From contig NZ_BMKU01000007.1 of assembly GCF_014644495.1 (NCBI RefSeq), positions 129,742 through 193,741 on the forward strand: a stretch of DNA of 64,000 bases, in the 5' to 3' direction. Origin of the DNA: Pseudarthrobacter polychromogenes. Lineage in GTDB: Bacteria; Actinomycetota; Actinomycetes; Actinomycetales; Micrococcaceae. Position numbers and translations under genes: made by a program. The notes under the pieces were generated by a model. The model had not been told where the DNA came from, did not search any database, and worked only from the letters and a program-made list of their open reading frames with translations. Below, in pieces: positions 26,549 through 34,662 of the stretch (positions are counted from its first letter, which is position 1; each line of letters begins with the position of its first letter).

Positions 26549-27430
26549 GTGAGCACAGTCCGAGACCGCGTGGACAAGTGGATCAAGCCGTACGCCGCCT
26601 TGTGGCTGACCATGATCATCGGCGGAACGCTGGTGATCGCGCTGGCACTCCTGGGCGCTGAGGTCTACTCGGACGTCGTGGACGAGGAAGGCTTGGCGGG
26701 CCTTGATATTCCTGCACTGGAATACTCGCAGTCGTTGCGGAACCCGGAGGTTGACGCCTTCGCCACAGGTTTCACCAACGTAGGCGGCGGGATCGGCATG
26801 CCCATCCTGGCAAGCATCCTCACCGCCTGGCTGACCTTCCTGAGCAGGACGTGGCGGCCCATTGTATTAGTGGGCGGCGCAGCCCTCGTCTCCACGCTGG
26901 CCACCACCTGGGGCAAGCGGCTGGTTGGCAGGACCCGTCCGGACCACTCCGAAGCCGTCCCGCCGTTCGAAACCTCGCCGTCCTTTCCCAGTGGCCACAC
27001 CCTGAATACCACTGTGGTGATAGGGGTCCTGATCTACCTCATGTGCCTGCAGTTCCAAGTGCTCTGGGCCCGGATTGCAGCCATCACGGTGGGCACACTC
27101 TTCATCGTCGCCATGGGCCTGAGCCGGGTCTTCCTGGGACACCACTGGATGACCGACGTGATGGCGGGCTGGTTCCTGGGGCTGGCGTGGGTGGGCATCG
27201 TGATCCTGGCCCACAGGCTGTTCCATGTGATGCGGCGGCGCGAACACGCAGGCCCGGCGCCCACATTTGAACATCCGGTCCTGCGCGAGGACCACTCCGG
27301 GGACGCGGAAGGCACCACCGGTACCGCCCCGAAGGAGAACGACGGCGGTGCCCCGCCAAGGGTCAACGACGACGCTTCGCAGTCCGGTACGGGCGGCGGT
27401 CGTCAGGGGAGCGGCCCGGCAGCCGGGTGA
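26549..27430 (+). CDS. PAP2-family membrane phosphatase
   Basis: A 293-residue integral membrane phosphatase with about five or six transmembrane helices. The three PAP2 motifs are KRLVGRTRPD, PSFPSGHT and SRVFLGHHWMTDVMAG, placing the active site outside the membrane. Such enzymes dephosphorylate lipid phosphates or undecaprenyl diphosphate; the substrate here is unknown. The C-terminal 60 residues are a hydrophilic Gly/Thr/Ser-rich tail. GTG 26549 is chosen because GGGAGG lies 5 nt upstream. Confidence 0.88.
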   Translation: MSTVRDRVDKWIKPYAALWLTMIIGGTLVIALALLGAEVYSDVVDEEGLAGLDIPALEYSQSLRNPEVDAFATGFTNVGGGIGMPILASILTAWLTFLSRTWRPIVLVGGAALVSTLATTWGKRLVGRTRPDHSEAVPPFETSPSFPSGHTLNTTVVIGVLIYLMCLQFQVLWARIAAITVGTLFIVAMGLSRVFLGHHWMTDVMAGWFLGLAWVGIVILAHRLFHVMRRREHAGPAPTFEHPVLREDHSGDAEGTTGTAPKENDGGAPPRVNDDASQSGTGGGRQGSGPAAG

Positions 27431-27436
27431 TAGTTT
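27431..27436 (+). promoter_or_regulatory. -10 hexamer of leaderless upp
   Basis: TAGTTT ends 6 nt before ATG 27443, overlapping the end of the preceding gene (stop at 27428-27430). Confidence 0.4.
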
Positions 27437-27442
27437 TGACCC

Positions 27443-28078
27443 ATGCGCACTCTCGTTGTTGACCACCCGCTGGTCGCCCATAAGCTCACCGTCCTGAGGG
27501 ACAAGAACACTCCGTCCCCGGTCTTCCGGCAGTTGACGGAGGAACTGGTGACACTCCTTGCCTACGAGGCCACGCGGGAAGTGCGCACCGAGCCCGTCAC
27601 CATCGAAACCCCTGTCAGCACGACTGTGGGTACGGCGTTCACCAAGCCCACTCCGCTGGTGGTACCCATCCTTCGTGCAGGCCTGGGAATGCTGGAGGGC
27701 ATGACCAAGCTGGTCCCCACGGCTGAAGTGGGCTTCCTGGGTATGGCCCGCGACGAGGAAACGCTGGACATCATTACCTACGCCGAGCGCCTCCCCGAGG
27801 ATCTCACCGACCGGCAGATCTTCGTGCTGGATCCGATGCTTGCCACCGGCGGAACACTGCGCGAAGCCATCAAGTTCCTGTTCAAGCGCGGCGCCTCGGA
27901 TGTCACGTGCATCTGCCTGCTCGCCGCGCCGGAAGGCCTGGCCAAGCTGGAGGAAGAACTCTCCGGCGCAAACGTCACCATCGTCCTGGCATCCATCGAC
28001 GAGAAACTCAACGAGAAGTCCTACATCGTTCCGGGCCTGGGAGACGCAGGCGACCGCCTGTACGGCATCGCGGGCTAG
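27443..28078 (+). CDS. upp: uracil phosphoribosyltransferase
   Basis: A 211-residue enzyme of pyrimidine salvage (uracil + PRPP to UMP). Signatures are [15 protein letters not shown] at the N-terminus, [12 protein letters not shown], the PRPP-binding [13 protein letters not shown], and the C-terminal [12 protein letters not shown]. Length and motifs are canonical. Confidence 0.96.
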   Translation: MRTLVVDHPLVAHKLTVLRDKNTPSPVFRQLTEELVTLLAYEATREVRTEPVTIETPVSTTVGTAFTKPTPLVVPILRAGLGMLEGMTKLVPTAEVGFLGMARDEETLDIITYAERLPEDLTDRQIFVLDPMLATGGTLREAIKFLFKRGASDVTCICLLAAPEGLAKLEEELSGANVTIVLASIDEKLNEKSYIVPGLGDAGDRLYGIAG

Positions 28079-28112
28079 GACTCAAGCCTTTCCCGCGTCC
28101 CGCCGCAAGGCT

Positions 28113-28118
28113 TAGCCT
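28113..28118 (+). promoter_or_regulatory. -10 hexamer of leaderless VOC gene
   Basis: TAGCCT ends 6 nt before ATG 28125. This favours the ATG over the GTG at 28119. Confidence 0.4.
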
Positions 28119-28124
28119 GTGCGC

Positions 28125-28529
28125 ATGGACTGGAAACTGGAACTCGTTTTTGTCCCCGTGTCCGATGTGGACCGGGCCAAAAACTTCTACGTCAACAAGG
28201 TGGGCTTCAACGCCGATTTCGACGAGCGGCCCAGCGGCTCCATCAGGTTCGTGCAGCTGACCCCGCCAGGGTCTGCCTGCTCCATCTGCATTGGGGAAGG
28301 GCTCACGGACGCGCCTCCCGGCACAGGCTCAAACCTGCAGCTTGTGGTCAACGACATCCAGGCCGCCCATGCGCAGCTGAAAGCCAACGGGGTAGACGTC
28401 AGCGATGTGGACGTGCAGGACTGGGGCCATTTTGTGTACTTCGCCGATCCTGACGGGAACCGGTGGGCGGTCCAGTACATCCCGGGCCGGGATGCACTGG
28501 ACCGCGAGGGGAAAGCTGCCTCGGTTTAG
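28125..28529 (+). CDS. VOC-family (glyoxalase/bleomycin-resistance-like) protein
   Basis: A 134-residue single VOC domain: LVFVPVSDVDRAKNFYVNKVGF at the start, GSNLQLVVND in the middle and the closing FADPDGNRWAVQ. The metal-ligand pattern is incomplete to the eye, so function (dioxygenase, isomerase, drug binding) cannot be assigned. ATG 28125 is preferred, with GTG 28119 in the same frame. The 3' end overlaps the convergent lytic-enzyme gene by 4 nt. Confidence 0.8.
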   Translation: MDWKLELVFVPVSDVDRAKNFYVNKVGFNADFDERPSGSIRFVQLTPPGSACSICIGEGLTDAPPGTGSNLQLVVNDIQAAHAQLKANGVDVSDVDVQDWGHFVYFADPDGNRWAVQYIPGRDALDREGKAASV

Positions 28530-29239
28530 TACCAGTTGTTGGCGTAGTGGAAGTTCAGTGCTCCACACGGCGACTGGTAGCGCTCCTGGATGTAGTTCAG
28601 GCCCCAATTGATCTGCGTACGGTAATTCGTGCGGTAGTCGGCGCCCGCGCTGGCCATCTTCTCGGCAGGCAGGGACTGCACAATGCCGTAGGCGCCGCTG
28701 CTCGGGTTGGTGGCCGTGGTGGTCCAGTCCGATTCCTTGGTCCACAGGGTCTGAAGGCACTGCATCTGGTCCGCGGCCCAGCCGTAGGAGGCCAGCTGGC
28801 CGGCGGCGTAAGCCTGTGCCCCCGCAGGGTCATTGACCGCGACGACGGGCGCCGGCTCCGGAGCGGGGGCAGCCGCAGGTGCGGGTTCAGGCTCCGGGGC
28901 CGGCGCGGGTGCAGGCTCGGGAGCGGGAGCAGGGGCCGGTTCGGCTGCCTGCGGGACCACGTTGATCGGCCCGGCCGCAGGAGCGGGGGCCGGGTTCGCC
29001 TGGATTTCGCTCTTTTCGATGCTCAGCTTCGACTGTGCCTCAGCCGCCTGAGTCTCCGTGGCTGCCACCTGCACTGCGGTGTCGGTAGCCTGGCCCGCGG
29101 CTCCAACGCCTACAAGGAGGGCGCCGGACGCTGCGAGGATGGCAGCGCGCTGGCCGAAGGACGGAATTTTGCCTGATGTGCGCGGGGCACGGGCTTCAGA
29201 GCCTGGTTTCGGGCGTGCTTTAGCAAGGAACTTAGACAT
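28526..29239 (-). CDS. secreted transglycosylase-like cell-wall lytic protein
   Basis: A 237-residue secreted protein. A basic N-tail precedes a hydrophobic signal segment (AAILAASGALLVGVGAAG, about residues 32-49), then a helical stretch and a long Pro/Ala/Glu linker of repeated PAPEPAPAP units. The C-terminal lysozyme-like domain (about 145-237) has CLQTLWTKESDW with the catalytic Glu, NPSSGAYGIVQSLP, and ends in FHYANNWY, as in the actinobacterial aggregation-promoting-factor/SLT group. Likely cleaves peptidoglycan. Its leader is a c-di-AMP riboswitch, which links expression to wall or osmotic signalling. Confidence 0.85.
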   Translation of the reverse strand: MSKFLAKARPKPGSEARAPRTSGKIPSFGQRAAILAASGALLVGVGAAGQATDTAVQVAATETQAAEAQSKLSIEKSEIQANPAPAPAAGPINVVPQAAEPAPAPAPEPAPAPAPEPEPAPAAAPAPEPAPVVAVNDPAGAQAYAAGQLASYGWAADQMQCLQTLWTKESDWTTTATNPSSGAYGIVQSLPAEKMASAGADYRTNYRTQINWGLNYIQERYQSPCGALNFHYANNWY

Positions 29240-29249
29240 GATGGATCGC

Positions 29250-29425
29250 CTCTCACACCTGCGGAGTTAGCTGTCGGGTTCGGATGAGGGCATCCGGCCA
29301 CACGGAAAGATCACGTGCTGGCTTAACCCCAAGGGCAGTTGAGTGCCCGGGACTGTTGGGTCCCCCGCCTCTGCCTATGCTCAAGCGGAATCCGGGAAGC
29401 GGCAGAGCTTGGCGTCATCCGGATA
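29250..29425 (-). promoter_or_regulatory. c-di-AMP riboswitch (ydaO/yuaA type)
   Basis: On the minus strand the leader shows the conserved blocks of this class in order: GACGCCAAGCTCTGCCGC (about 29416-29399), GAGGCGGGGGACCCA, CTTGGGGTTAAGCC, CCGAACCCGACAGCTAAC and TCCGCAGGTGTGAGAGG ending just before the ribosome binding site. The class (Rfam RF00379) commonly precedes rpf and other wall-hydrolase genes in Actinobacteria and usually switches expression off when c-di-AMP is high. Boundaries are approximate. Confidence 0.88.
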
Positions 29426-29500
29426 TGCGGCCCGAACGGGAACCGCACCCAACCGACGGTACAGGAGTGCAGCGCTTAAGTCACATTTTGGTAACAGGGA

Positions 29501-31030
29501 TCACTCTGACGGCGCGCCTCCTTGCGTCCGCCCGCGCGGCAAGGGGAGCTGGAGGGCGAACTGCGTGCGGCCTGGCTGTGATGTCACCGTGACCTTGCCC
29601 CCGTGGGCCTCAACAATGGACTCCACGATGGACAGCCCCAGGCCGCTGGTTCCTTCAGCTCCGGATGCGCCGGGTCCGCCGGCCCTGCCTGTCCGGGCCG
29701 CGTCTGCGCGGGCGAACCGCGCGAAAACCTGGTCCACGAACTCGGGTGGAATGCCCCCGCCGTCGTCCGTTACCGTCACCACCGCGGCGCCCTCCGCCGT
29801 CTTCCCAACTCCGGTGACCACGGTGGTTCCCGGCGGGGTGTGCTTGCGGGCGTTGGACAGCAGGTTCATCAGCACCTGCCGCAGCTGGGACGGGTCGCCG
29901 TTCACCACCACGGGTTCGTCGGGAAGCTCCAGCCGCCAGGTATGGCCGGGCGCCATGACCTTTTCGTCGCTGACGCCTTCAACCACCAACTGGTTCAGGT
30001 CCACCTCGCTGAGTTTCAGGGGCTGGCCCTCATCAAGGCGCGCCAGCAGCAGCAGGTCCTCCACCAGTGCGGTCATCCGCTGGGACTGGCTTTGCACCCT
30101 GGCCAGCGACTTCTCCCCGTCCGGAGTGAAGTTTTCCGTCATCCGCATCAGTTCGGTGTACCCGCGGATGGCGGTCAGCGGCGTGCGGAGCTCATGGGAA
30201 GCGTCGGCTACAAACTGCCGGACCTTGGTTTCACTCTTCTGCCGCGCCTGCAGCGCGTTGGCCACGTTGTCCAGCATGAGGTTCAGCGCGTGGCCCACGC
30301 TGCCAACCTCCGTACCGGGATTGGAGTTCGACGGCGGCACGCGCACCGCAAGCGCCACCTCGCCGGCATCCAGCGGCAGCTTTGAAACGCGGGTGGCAAC
30401 CTCCGAGAGCTGCTCAAGGGGCTTCATGGTGCGGCGGATCAGGACGGTTCCCACCAGCCCGACCAGGAGAAGGCCGCCCAGCGAGACGAAAACGAACGTC
30501 CACACCAGGGACGCGAGCGTGCTCTCCTTGGCGGCGAGGGGGAGTCCTGTCACCAGGACGTCACCAAAGTTGGTCTGGATGGCCACCAGCCGGTAGTCGC
30601 CATTGGAAAGCGTCCTGTCCACCGGCTGTACGTTGGTGGGCAGGGCCAGCAGGACCTGTTTGTCCTCCGTGGACAAAGCGGAGCGCGTGGTATTCGAGGT
30701 GAGGAAACCGCCGCTGTTGACCTGGCCGTTGAGGATCCGGGCGTTGAGGGTTCCAACGCTCTGGCCGCGGGCATCCAGGGGATCCCTGCCATTGAAGCCG
30801 CCCGAGGGAGGGCGTCCTGGATCGTTGGAACGGTCCGCGGCCTGACTCAGCTGCTCATCGAGTTGCCGGGTGAGGAACGCGTCCATCGAGGCATAGCTCG
30901 CCACGCCAACCGCCCCGCAAATGGCAATCAACAGCGTCATGGCCAGGAGGATCAGTCGTGTCCGCAGGTGCCACGTGCCGGGCTTCAGCCAGCTCCGGGG
31001 CTGCGGCTCCGTACTGTGCGCGGACGCCAT
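29501..31030 (-). CDS. sensor histidine kinase (OmpR-type partner)
   Basis: A 509-residue membrane kinase. TM1 (LILLAMTLLIAICGAVGVA) is followed by an extracytoplasmic domain of about 150 residues, TM2 (FVFVSLGGLLLVGLVGTVL) and a HAMP region. The HisKA domain carries the phospho-His in DASHELRTPLTAIRGY. The HATPase_c domain has NLLSNARKHTPPG (N box), VTDDGGGIPPEF (G1) and GTSGLGLSIVESIV (G2). ATG 31030 follows AGGAAAGCG, 7 nt after the response regulator. It is closest in layout to MprB/TcrY-like actinobacterial kinases; the signal is unknown. Confidence 0.92.
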   Translation of the reverse strand: MASAHSTEPQPRSWLKPGTWHLRTRLILLAMTLLIAICGAVGVASYASMDAFLTRQLDEQLSQAADRSNDPGRPPSGGFNGRDPLDARGQSVGTLNARILNGQVNSGGFLTSNTTRSALSTEDKQVLLALPTNVQPVDRTLSNGDYRLVAIQTNFGDVLVTGLPLAAKESTLASLVWTFVFVSLGGLLLVGLVGTVLIRRTMKPLEQLSEVATRVSKLPLDAGEVALAVRVPPSNSNPGTEVGSVGHALNLMLDNVANALQARQKSETKVRQFVADASHELRTPLTAIRGYTELMRMTENFTPDGEKSLARVQSQSQRMTALVEDLLLLARLDEGQPLKLSEVDLNQLVVEGVSDEKVMAPGHTWRLELPDEPVVVNGDPSQLRQVLMNLLSNARKHTPPGTTVVTGVGKTAEGAAVVTVTDDGGGIPPEFVDQVFARFARADAARTGRAGGPGASGAEGTSGLGLSIVESIVEAHGGKVTVTSQPGRTQFALQLPLPRGRTQGGAPSE

Positions 31031-31037
31031 CGCTTTC

Positions 31038-31778
31038 CTACTCCGCCGGCTTGATGACGTATCCGGCGCCCCGCACGGTGTGGATCATGGGCGGATGGAC
31101 GGCGTCCACCTTTTTGCGCAGGTAGGAAATGTAGAGCTCCACGATGTTGGCCTGGCCGCCGAAGTCGTAGTTCCAGACCCGGTCCAGGATCTGCGCTTTG
31201 CTGATGACGCGCCTGGGGTTTTCCATAAGGTAGCGGAGCAGCTCGAACTGGGTGGCGGTCAGCTGGAGCTCCTCACCCGCACGGGTTACCTCACGGGTGT
31301 CAACGTTGAGGACCAGGTCTCCCACCACCAGTTCGGCGGTGTCCATCGCGGCCACACCGGACCGCTGGACCAGGCGGTGCAGGCGGAGCAGGACTTCTTC
31401 CATGCTGAAAGGCTTGGTGACGTAGTCGTCCCCGCCGGCCGCGAGGCCGACTATCCTGTCCTGGACCGCGTCCTTGGCGGTGAGGAACAGGGCGGGAACC
31501 TCGGGCGCGAAGGCGCGGATCCTGCTCAGGACCTCGACGCCGTCGAAGCCGGGAATCATGACATCGAGGACCAGCACGTCAGGGCGGAAATCCTTGGCTA
31601 CTTTCACGGCTTCCGGGCCGTCGGCGGCGATCGCCACGGACCAGCCGGCCATGCGCAGGCCCATGCTTATGAGCTCGGAAAGGCTCGGCTCGTCATCCAC
31701 CACCAGCGCCCTGATGGGGGAGCCGTCCGGATGCGTGAGCTTGGGGAGGTTGTTTGTCATGGAGTGCGGGGTGGCCAT
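31038..31778 (-). CDS. OmpR/PhoB-family response regulator
   Basis: A 246-residue regulator. The receiver domain has the acidic pair in VVDDEPSL, the phospho-acceptor Asp in VLVLDVMIPG, Thr in FLTAKD and Lys in VTKPFS. The winged-helix output domain ends RKKVDAVHPPMIHTVRGAGYVIKP. ATG 31778 has GGAGAG 8 nt upstream; ATG 31793 is a less likely alternative. It forms an operon with the kinase downstream and is divergent from the orphan winged-helix gene across a 0.7-kb gap. Confidence 0.92.
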   Translation of the reverse strand: MATPHSMTNNLPKLTHPDGSPIRALVVDDEPSLSELISMGLRMAGWSVAIAADGPEAVKVAKDFRPDVLVLDVMIPGFDGVEVLSRIRAFAPEVPALFLTAKDAVQDRIVGLAAGGDDYVTKPFSMEEVLLRLHRLVQRSGVAAMDTAELVVGDLVLNVDTREVTRAGEELQLTATQFELLRYLMENPRRVISKAQILDRVWNYDFGGQANIVELYISYLRKKVDAVHPPMIHTVRGAGYVIKPAE

Positions 31779-32475
31779 GGAACAACTCTCCATTCATTGG
31801 TTTAAGCCCGGCTATGGCGTTCCTGTGCGCAAGCTGTGAGTCCCAGCCTAGCGAGCGGGGTCCGTGGAGGCTCCAGGCGTGCAGTCTGTACGCACGCGGC
31901 CGCCGGCCACAGACGTTCAAACGGCGGCATACCGAGATCCCCGAAGGCGATCCAGCCGCTCGCCGCACACTTTTTTCTGTCCAAAAGCAGGGGCGGCTGG
32001 ACACGCCATCAGGGCGAAGAGCGGGATTCCACTATTAGACTCTCTAGTGAACGAAACAACCTCTGGGCATTCTTTAATCGAATAATATTCTGTGCAGCAC
32101 CACCAAAAAGGCCGAATGCCGGATAACAATCGTTATTTTTTACAACGTCCAGAATTGTGATTTGGAACACTATCGCGGAATTTGTCTCATAATGCGGACG
32201 ATCACGTCCATTGTTACTTGCAAGTTGCCATTGTTACGCTGCACACTTCCAATGTGAACAAGAACTCAACAGCACCTGCAGCCGCAGAATATTGGCCCAG
32301 CACATCCGCTGCTGCCGACATGCGCTGTTGTCGAATGCACGCCTGACCTTCCCACCCTCCGAAGTTCTTAGGCATTCGCCCCCAGCCCAGCGTCGGGCGC
32401 CCTCCCAGTTCGCATTGCGGGGATTCCCAGCATTCGGGCCGCGATGACGGCCATTCACATTGAGGTAAGCATTCC
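31779..32475. other. long AT-richer intergenic region
   Basis: About 700 bases with no credible gene. The short open frames on both strands lack ribosome binding sites and recognisable sequence. The segment 32020-32300 is clearly AT-richer than its surroundings. It contains three ATTGTTA boxes (32123-32132 inverted, 32208-32217, 32228-32237) and a possible -10 CATAAT at 32188-32193. It probably holds the promoters of the divergent response-regulator and winged-helix genes, and could hide a small RNA. Confidence 0.5.
32208..32237 (+). repeat. direct repeat CCATTGTTAC at 20-bp spacing
   Basis: CCATTGTTAC occurs at 32208-32217 and 32228-32237, two helical turns apart. A related inverted copy (CGATTGTTAT on the minus strand) lies at 32123-32132. 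The layout suits a regulator binding as a direct-repeat dimer upstream of the winged-helix gene. Confidence 0.5.
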
Positions 32476-33342
32476 ATGTCAGTTGCATCCGGATACGTCC
32501 ACATTTCTGTCCGTAACGCCGCCAAGGCCGGCCAGCCCTCGGGCCTGCGCCCCGGGTTTGGACCGCGCCCCGCCCTGGCTCCATCATCATCTGGAAGCAG
32601 CTTCCCCTCCCAGGGCTACTCGCCGCAGGGCTTCAACCCCAGCTCCTACGGGCAGCTCCGTGCGGTCCAGCCCGCAGAGGCGGCACCCATGACCGTCCCC
32701 ACTCCCGTGGTGGCCGGTCCAAACACTGTCCGGCCCGTAGCCAACGACAACGTTGCCCGCGGCTTTGTCCTCTACATGGGCATTGACGAGGAAACGGCGG
32801 CAGCGGCCGGAACTTCCATCGCCAAGCTGGCCCAGGAGATCCGCGCCTACGCCCAGTCCCTCGTGTCCGGCGCCGAAAGCTACGCAGCAGTTGCCGTTGC
32901 CCCGGCCGGCACACCCGGTTCCGCGCTCGACGTCGTCCGTTCCACCTTCGGTGACCCCACCGTCAACGCCCGCCAGCGCACCGAGGCCCCGCGTCCGTCG
33001 CAGGCACAGGAGCCGCGTCCGTCCGGCGTCCTGATCGACCTGGCACGCCGCGAAGTCCACCTGGATGGCGAGTCGCTCAACCTGACGTTCAAGGAGTTCG
33101 AGCTCCTGAACTACCTCGTGGAGAACGGCACCCGCACCGTAGGGCGCGACGAACTCCTTGAGGGGCTGTGGCGCAACGCCGAAGAGGTGCCCAACGAGCG
33201 CACCATCGACGTCCACATCCGCCGGCTCCGCTCCAAGCTGGGCCGCCTTGCCAACACCGTGCGCACAGTCCGCGGCCAGGGGTACCGGTTCTACGAGCAC
33301 CCCGAAGTTGTTGTCTGGGCCGCTCCGGAATACTCGATCTAG
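32476..33342 (+). CDS. orphan winged-helix (OmpR-type DNA-binding) regulator
   Basis: A 288-residue protein. The first 70 residues are low complexity (Ser, Gly, Pro, Gln). A short alpha/beta segment follows (GFVLYMGIDEETAAAAG, about residues 95-150). The C-terminal Trans_reg_C winged helix (about 190-280) has VHLDGESLNLTFKEFELLNYL, ERTIDVHIRRLRSKLG and VRTVRGQGYRFYEHP. There is no receiver domain with an Asp, so it is not a standard response regulator. ATG 32476 follows GAGGT. Confidence 0.82.
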   Translation: MSVASGYVHISVRNAAKAGQPSGLRPGFGPRPALAPSSSGSSFPSQGYSPQGFNPSSYGQLRAVQPAEAAPMTVPTPVVAGPNTVRPVANDNVARGFVLYMGIDEETAAAAGTSIAKLAQEIRAYAQSLVSGAESYAAVAVAPAGTPGSALDVVRSTFGDPTVNARQRTEAPRPSQAQEPRPSGVLIDLARREVHLDGESLNLTFKEFELLNYLVENGTRTVGRDELLEGLWRNAEEVPNERTIDVHIRRLRSKLGRLANTVRTVRGQGYRFYEHPEVVVWAAPEYSI

Positions 33343-33399
33343 CATTTACCTCAGCCGCCTCCCGGGGGCATGTGCCTCCGCGGCTCTTGGCATGTTCGC

Positions 33400-33405
33400 T
33401 AGGCT
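33400..33405 (+). promoter_or_regulatory. -10 hexamer of leaderless sixA-like gene
   Basis: TAGGCT ends 6 nt before ATG 33412. Confidence 0.45.
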
Positions 33406-33411
33406 GGGGCC

Positions 33412-33939
33412 ATGAGTGAGCACCATCTTCGACGGCTTGTGATCATGCGGCATGCCAAGGCCGACTGGCCGGGCGGGGTGGCTGACCACGAGCGTCCGCT
33501 GGAGGAACGGGGCCACCGCGAGGCTCCGCTTGCCGGCCGGTGGCTGCTCAAGCACAACATCGTGCCGGACTTCATCCTCTGCTCCAGTGCCCTGCGGACC
33601 AGGCAGACCTGCACGTGGGTGTGCTCGGAGCTGGGGGACAAGGCGCCCACGCCCAAGCTTGAGGACGGGCTGTACGCTGCTTCGGCGCTCCGGATGCTGA
33701 CGGTCATCAACCATGTTCCGGATACAGTCACCACCCTCATGCTGATCTCGCACCTGCCCGGGGTGCAGGACCTTGCCATGCACCTGGCCTCGCGCGACTC
33801 AGACCACGACGCCTACATGGACGCCGCCACCAGGTACCCCACCAACGCCCTCGCAGTCCTTGAGACCGAAAAGTCATGGGCGGAGCTGGACGGGCAGGAC
33901 GCGCGCATCACCAGGTTCAAGGTCCCCCGCGCGCATTAA
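33412..33939 (+). CDS. sixA: SixA-type histidine phosphatase family protein
   Basis: A 175-residue phosphoglycerate-mutase-fold phosphatase. The phospho-His motif RHG appears as VIMRHAKADWPGG, followed by ERPLEERGHREAP, CSSALRTRQT and the second catalytic His in LMLISHLPGVQDLA. It is the size of SixA, which dephosphorylates phospho-His proteins in E. coli. The substrate here is not shown by the sequence. Confidence 0.85.
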   Translation: MSEHHLRRLVIMRHAKADWPGGVADHERPLEERGHREAPLAGRWLLKHNIVPDFILCSSALRTRQTCTWVCSELGDKAPTPKLEDGLYAASALRMLTVINHVPDTVTTLMLISHLPGVQDLAMHLASRDSDHDAYMDAATRYPTNALAVLETEKSWAELDGQDARITRFKVPRAH

Positions 33940-33984
33940 CTCGCCTACCAACTAAAGCTCCAGCGGCGACCCTGCCGCCTGGGG

Positions 33985-34662
33985 TCAGCGCCGGGGCGCA
34001 GGCTTCGCGCCCGTTGCCGACGACGGTTTCCTGGTTGGAGAGGCCGACGACGACGGCCGCCTGGCAGGGACGGAAGGTACCCGCGCGGGTGCGCGGAGGC
34101 CGCCTGCGCCCTGGATGCCTGTGCCTCCGCCGTCTGCGCGCGCTGCTGGCCTGCGCTGGGCCGAACCCTTGGCAGCCGGGCGGGCCGCCGTCGTACGTCT
34201 GTTCCCTGCTGCGCCCCTTCCGGGCCTGCCCTGCCCTTGCCTGCTTGTGCTGGCCGCGGTGCGCAGCCGCCGCCTCCCCGGCCAGGCCGCACCGAGGAAC
34301 AGGACACAGAGTGTTGCCAGGGCTGCAGCGGCAGCGCCGAAGAAGTAGTTGTCCGGGTCGCCGGTGGGGAGCGGTGTGCCGAAGACCGAGGGCTCGCCGG
34401 CAAAGGCCAGCTCCCACGTGCTGACAAATGCGAGGGAGAACGCCACAGTGAAGCTGGTTCCCGCGCCCGCAGCCAGCAGGGCAAAGCGGCGTCCCCGGTT
34501 CAGGATTTCGATAATGCACGCCAGGCACGCCAGCGCCAGGACACCGAGGAATGCCACGAACACCGGCTCGGCGAGCGTCATTCCGGTCAGCACCAGCAGG
34601 CCGGCCGCAACAATGCCCGCAATGACCGCGAACTTTCCGCTTTTCCCCATACGCTCCATCAT
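33985..34662 (-). CDS. membrane protein with long basic tail, unknown function
   Basis: A 225-residue protein with four predicted transmembrane helices in the first 125 residues (FAVIAGIVAAGLLVLTGMTL, VFVAFLGVLALACLACII, FTVAFSLAFVSTW, FFGAAAAALATLCVLFLGAA). A 95-residue Arg/Ala/Pro/Ser-rich tail follows, probably disordered and cytoplasmic. The family is not recognised. Its start overlaps the TetR stop (ATGA), so it is the last gene of the ABC/YhgE/TetR operon. Confidence 0.65.
   Translation of the reverse strand: MMERMGKSGKFAVIAGIVAAGLLVLTGMTLAEPVFVAFLGVLALACLACIIEILNRGRRFALLAAGAGTSFTVAFSLAFVSTWELAFAGEPSVFGTPLPTGDPDNYFFGAAAAALATLCVLFLGAAWPGRRRLRTAASTSRQGQGRPGRGAAGNRRTTAARPAAKGSAQRRPAARADGGGTGIQGAGGLRAPARVPSVPARRPSSSASPTRKPSSATGAKPAPRR

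Noticed and set aside
29491..29504. A possible CRP-like site GTAACAGGGATCAC upstream of the riboswitch
   Set aside because: One half-site deviates (GTAA instead of GTGA) and it overlaps the kinase 3' end. CRP control of rpf-type genes is known, but this match is too weak to claim.
31754..32590. Several 60-120-codon open frames on both strands in the long gap
   Set aside because: No ribosome binding sites, no recognisable sequence, low-complexity or Cys/Arg-rich composition, and mutual overlap.
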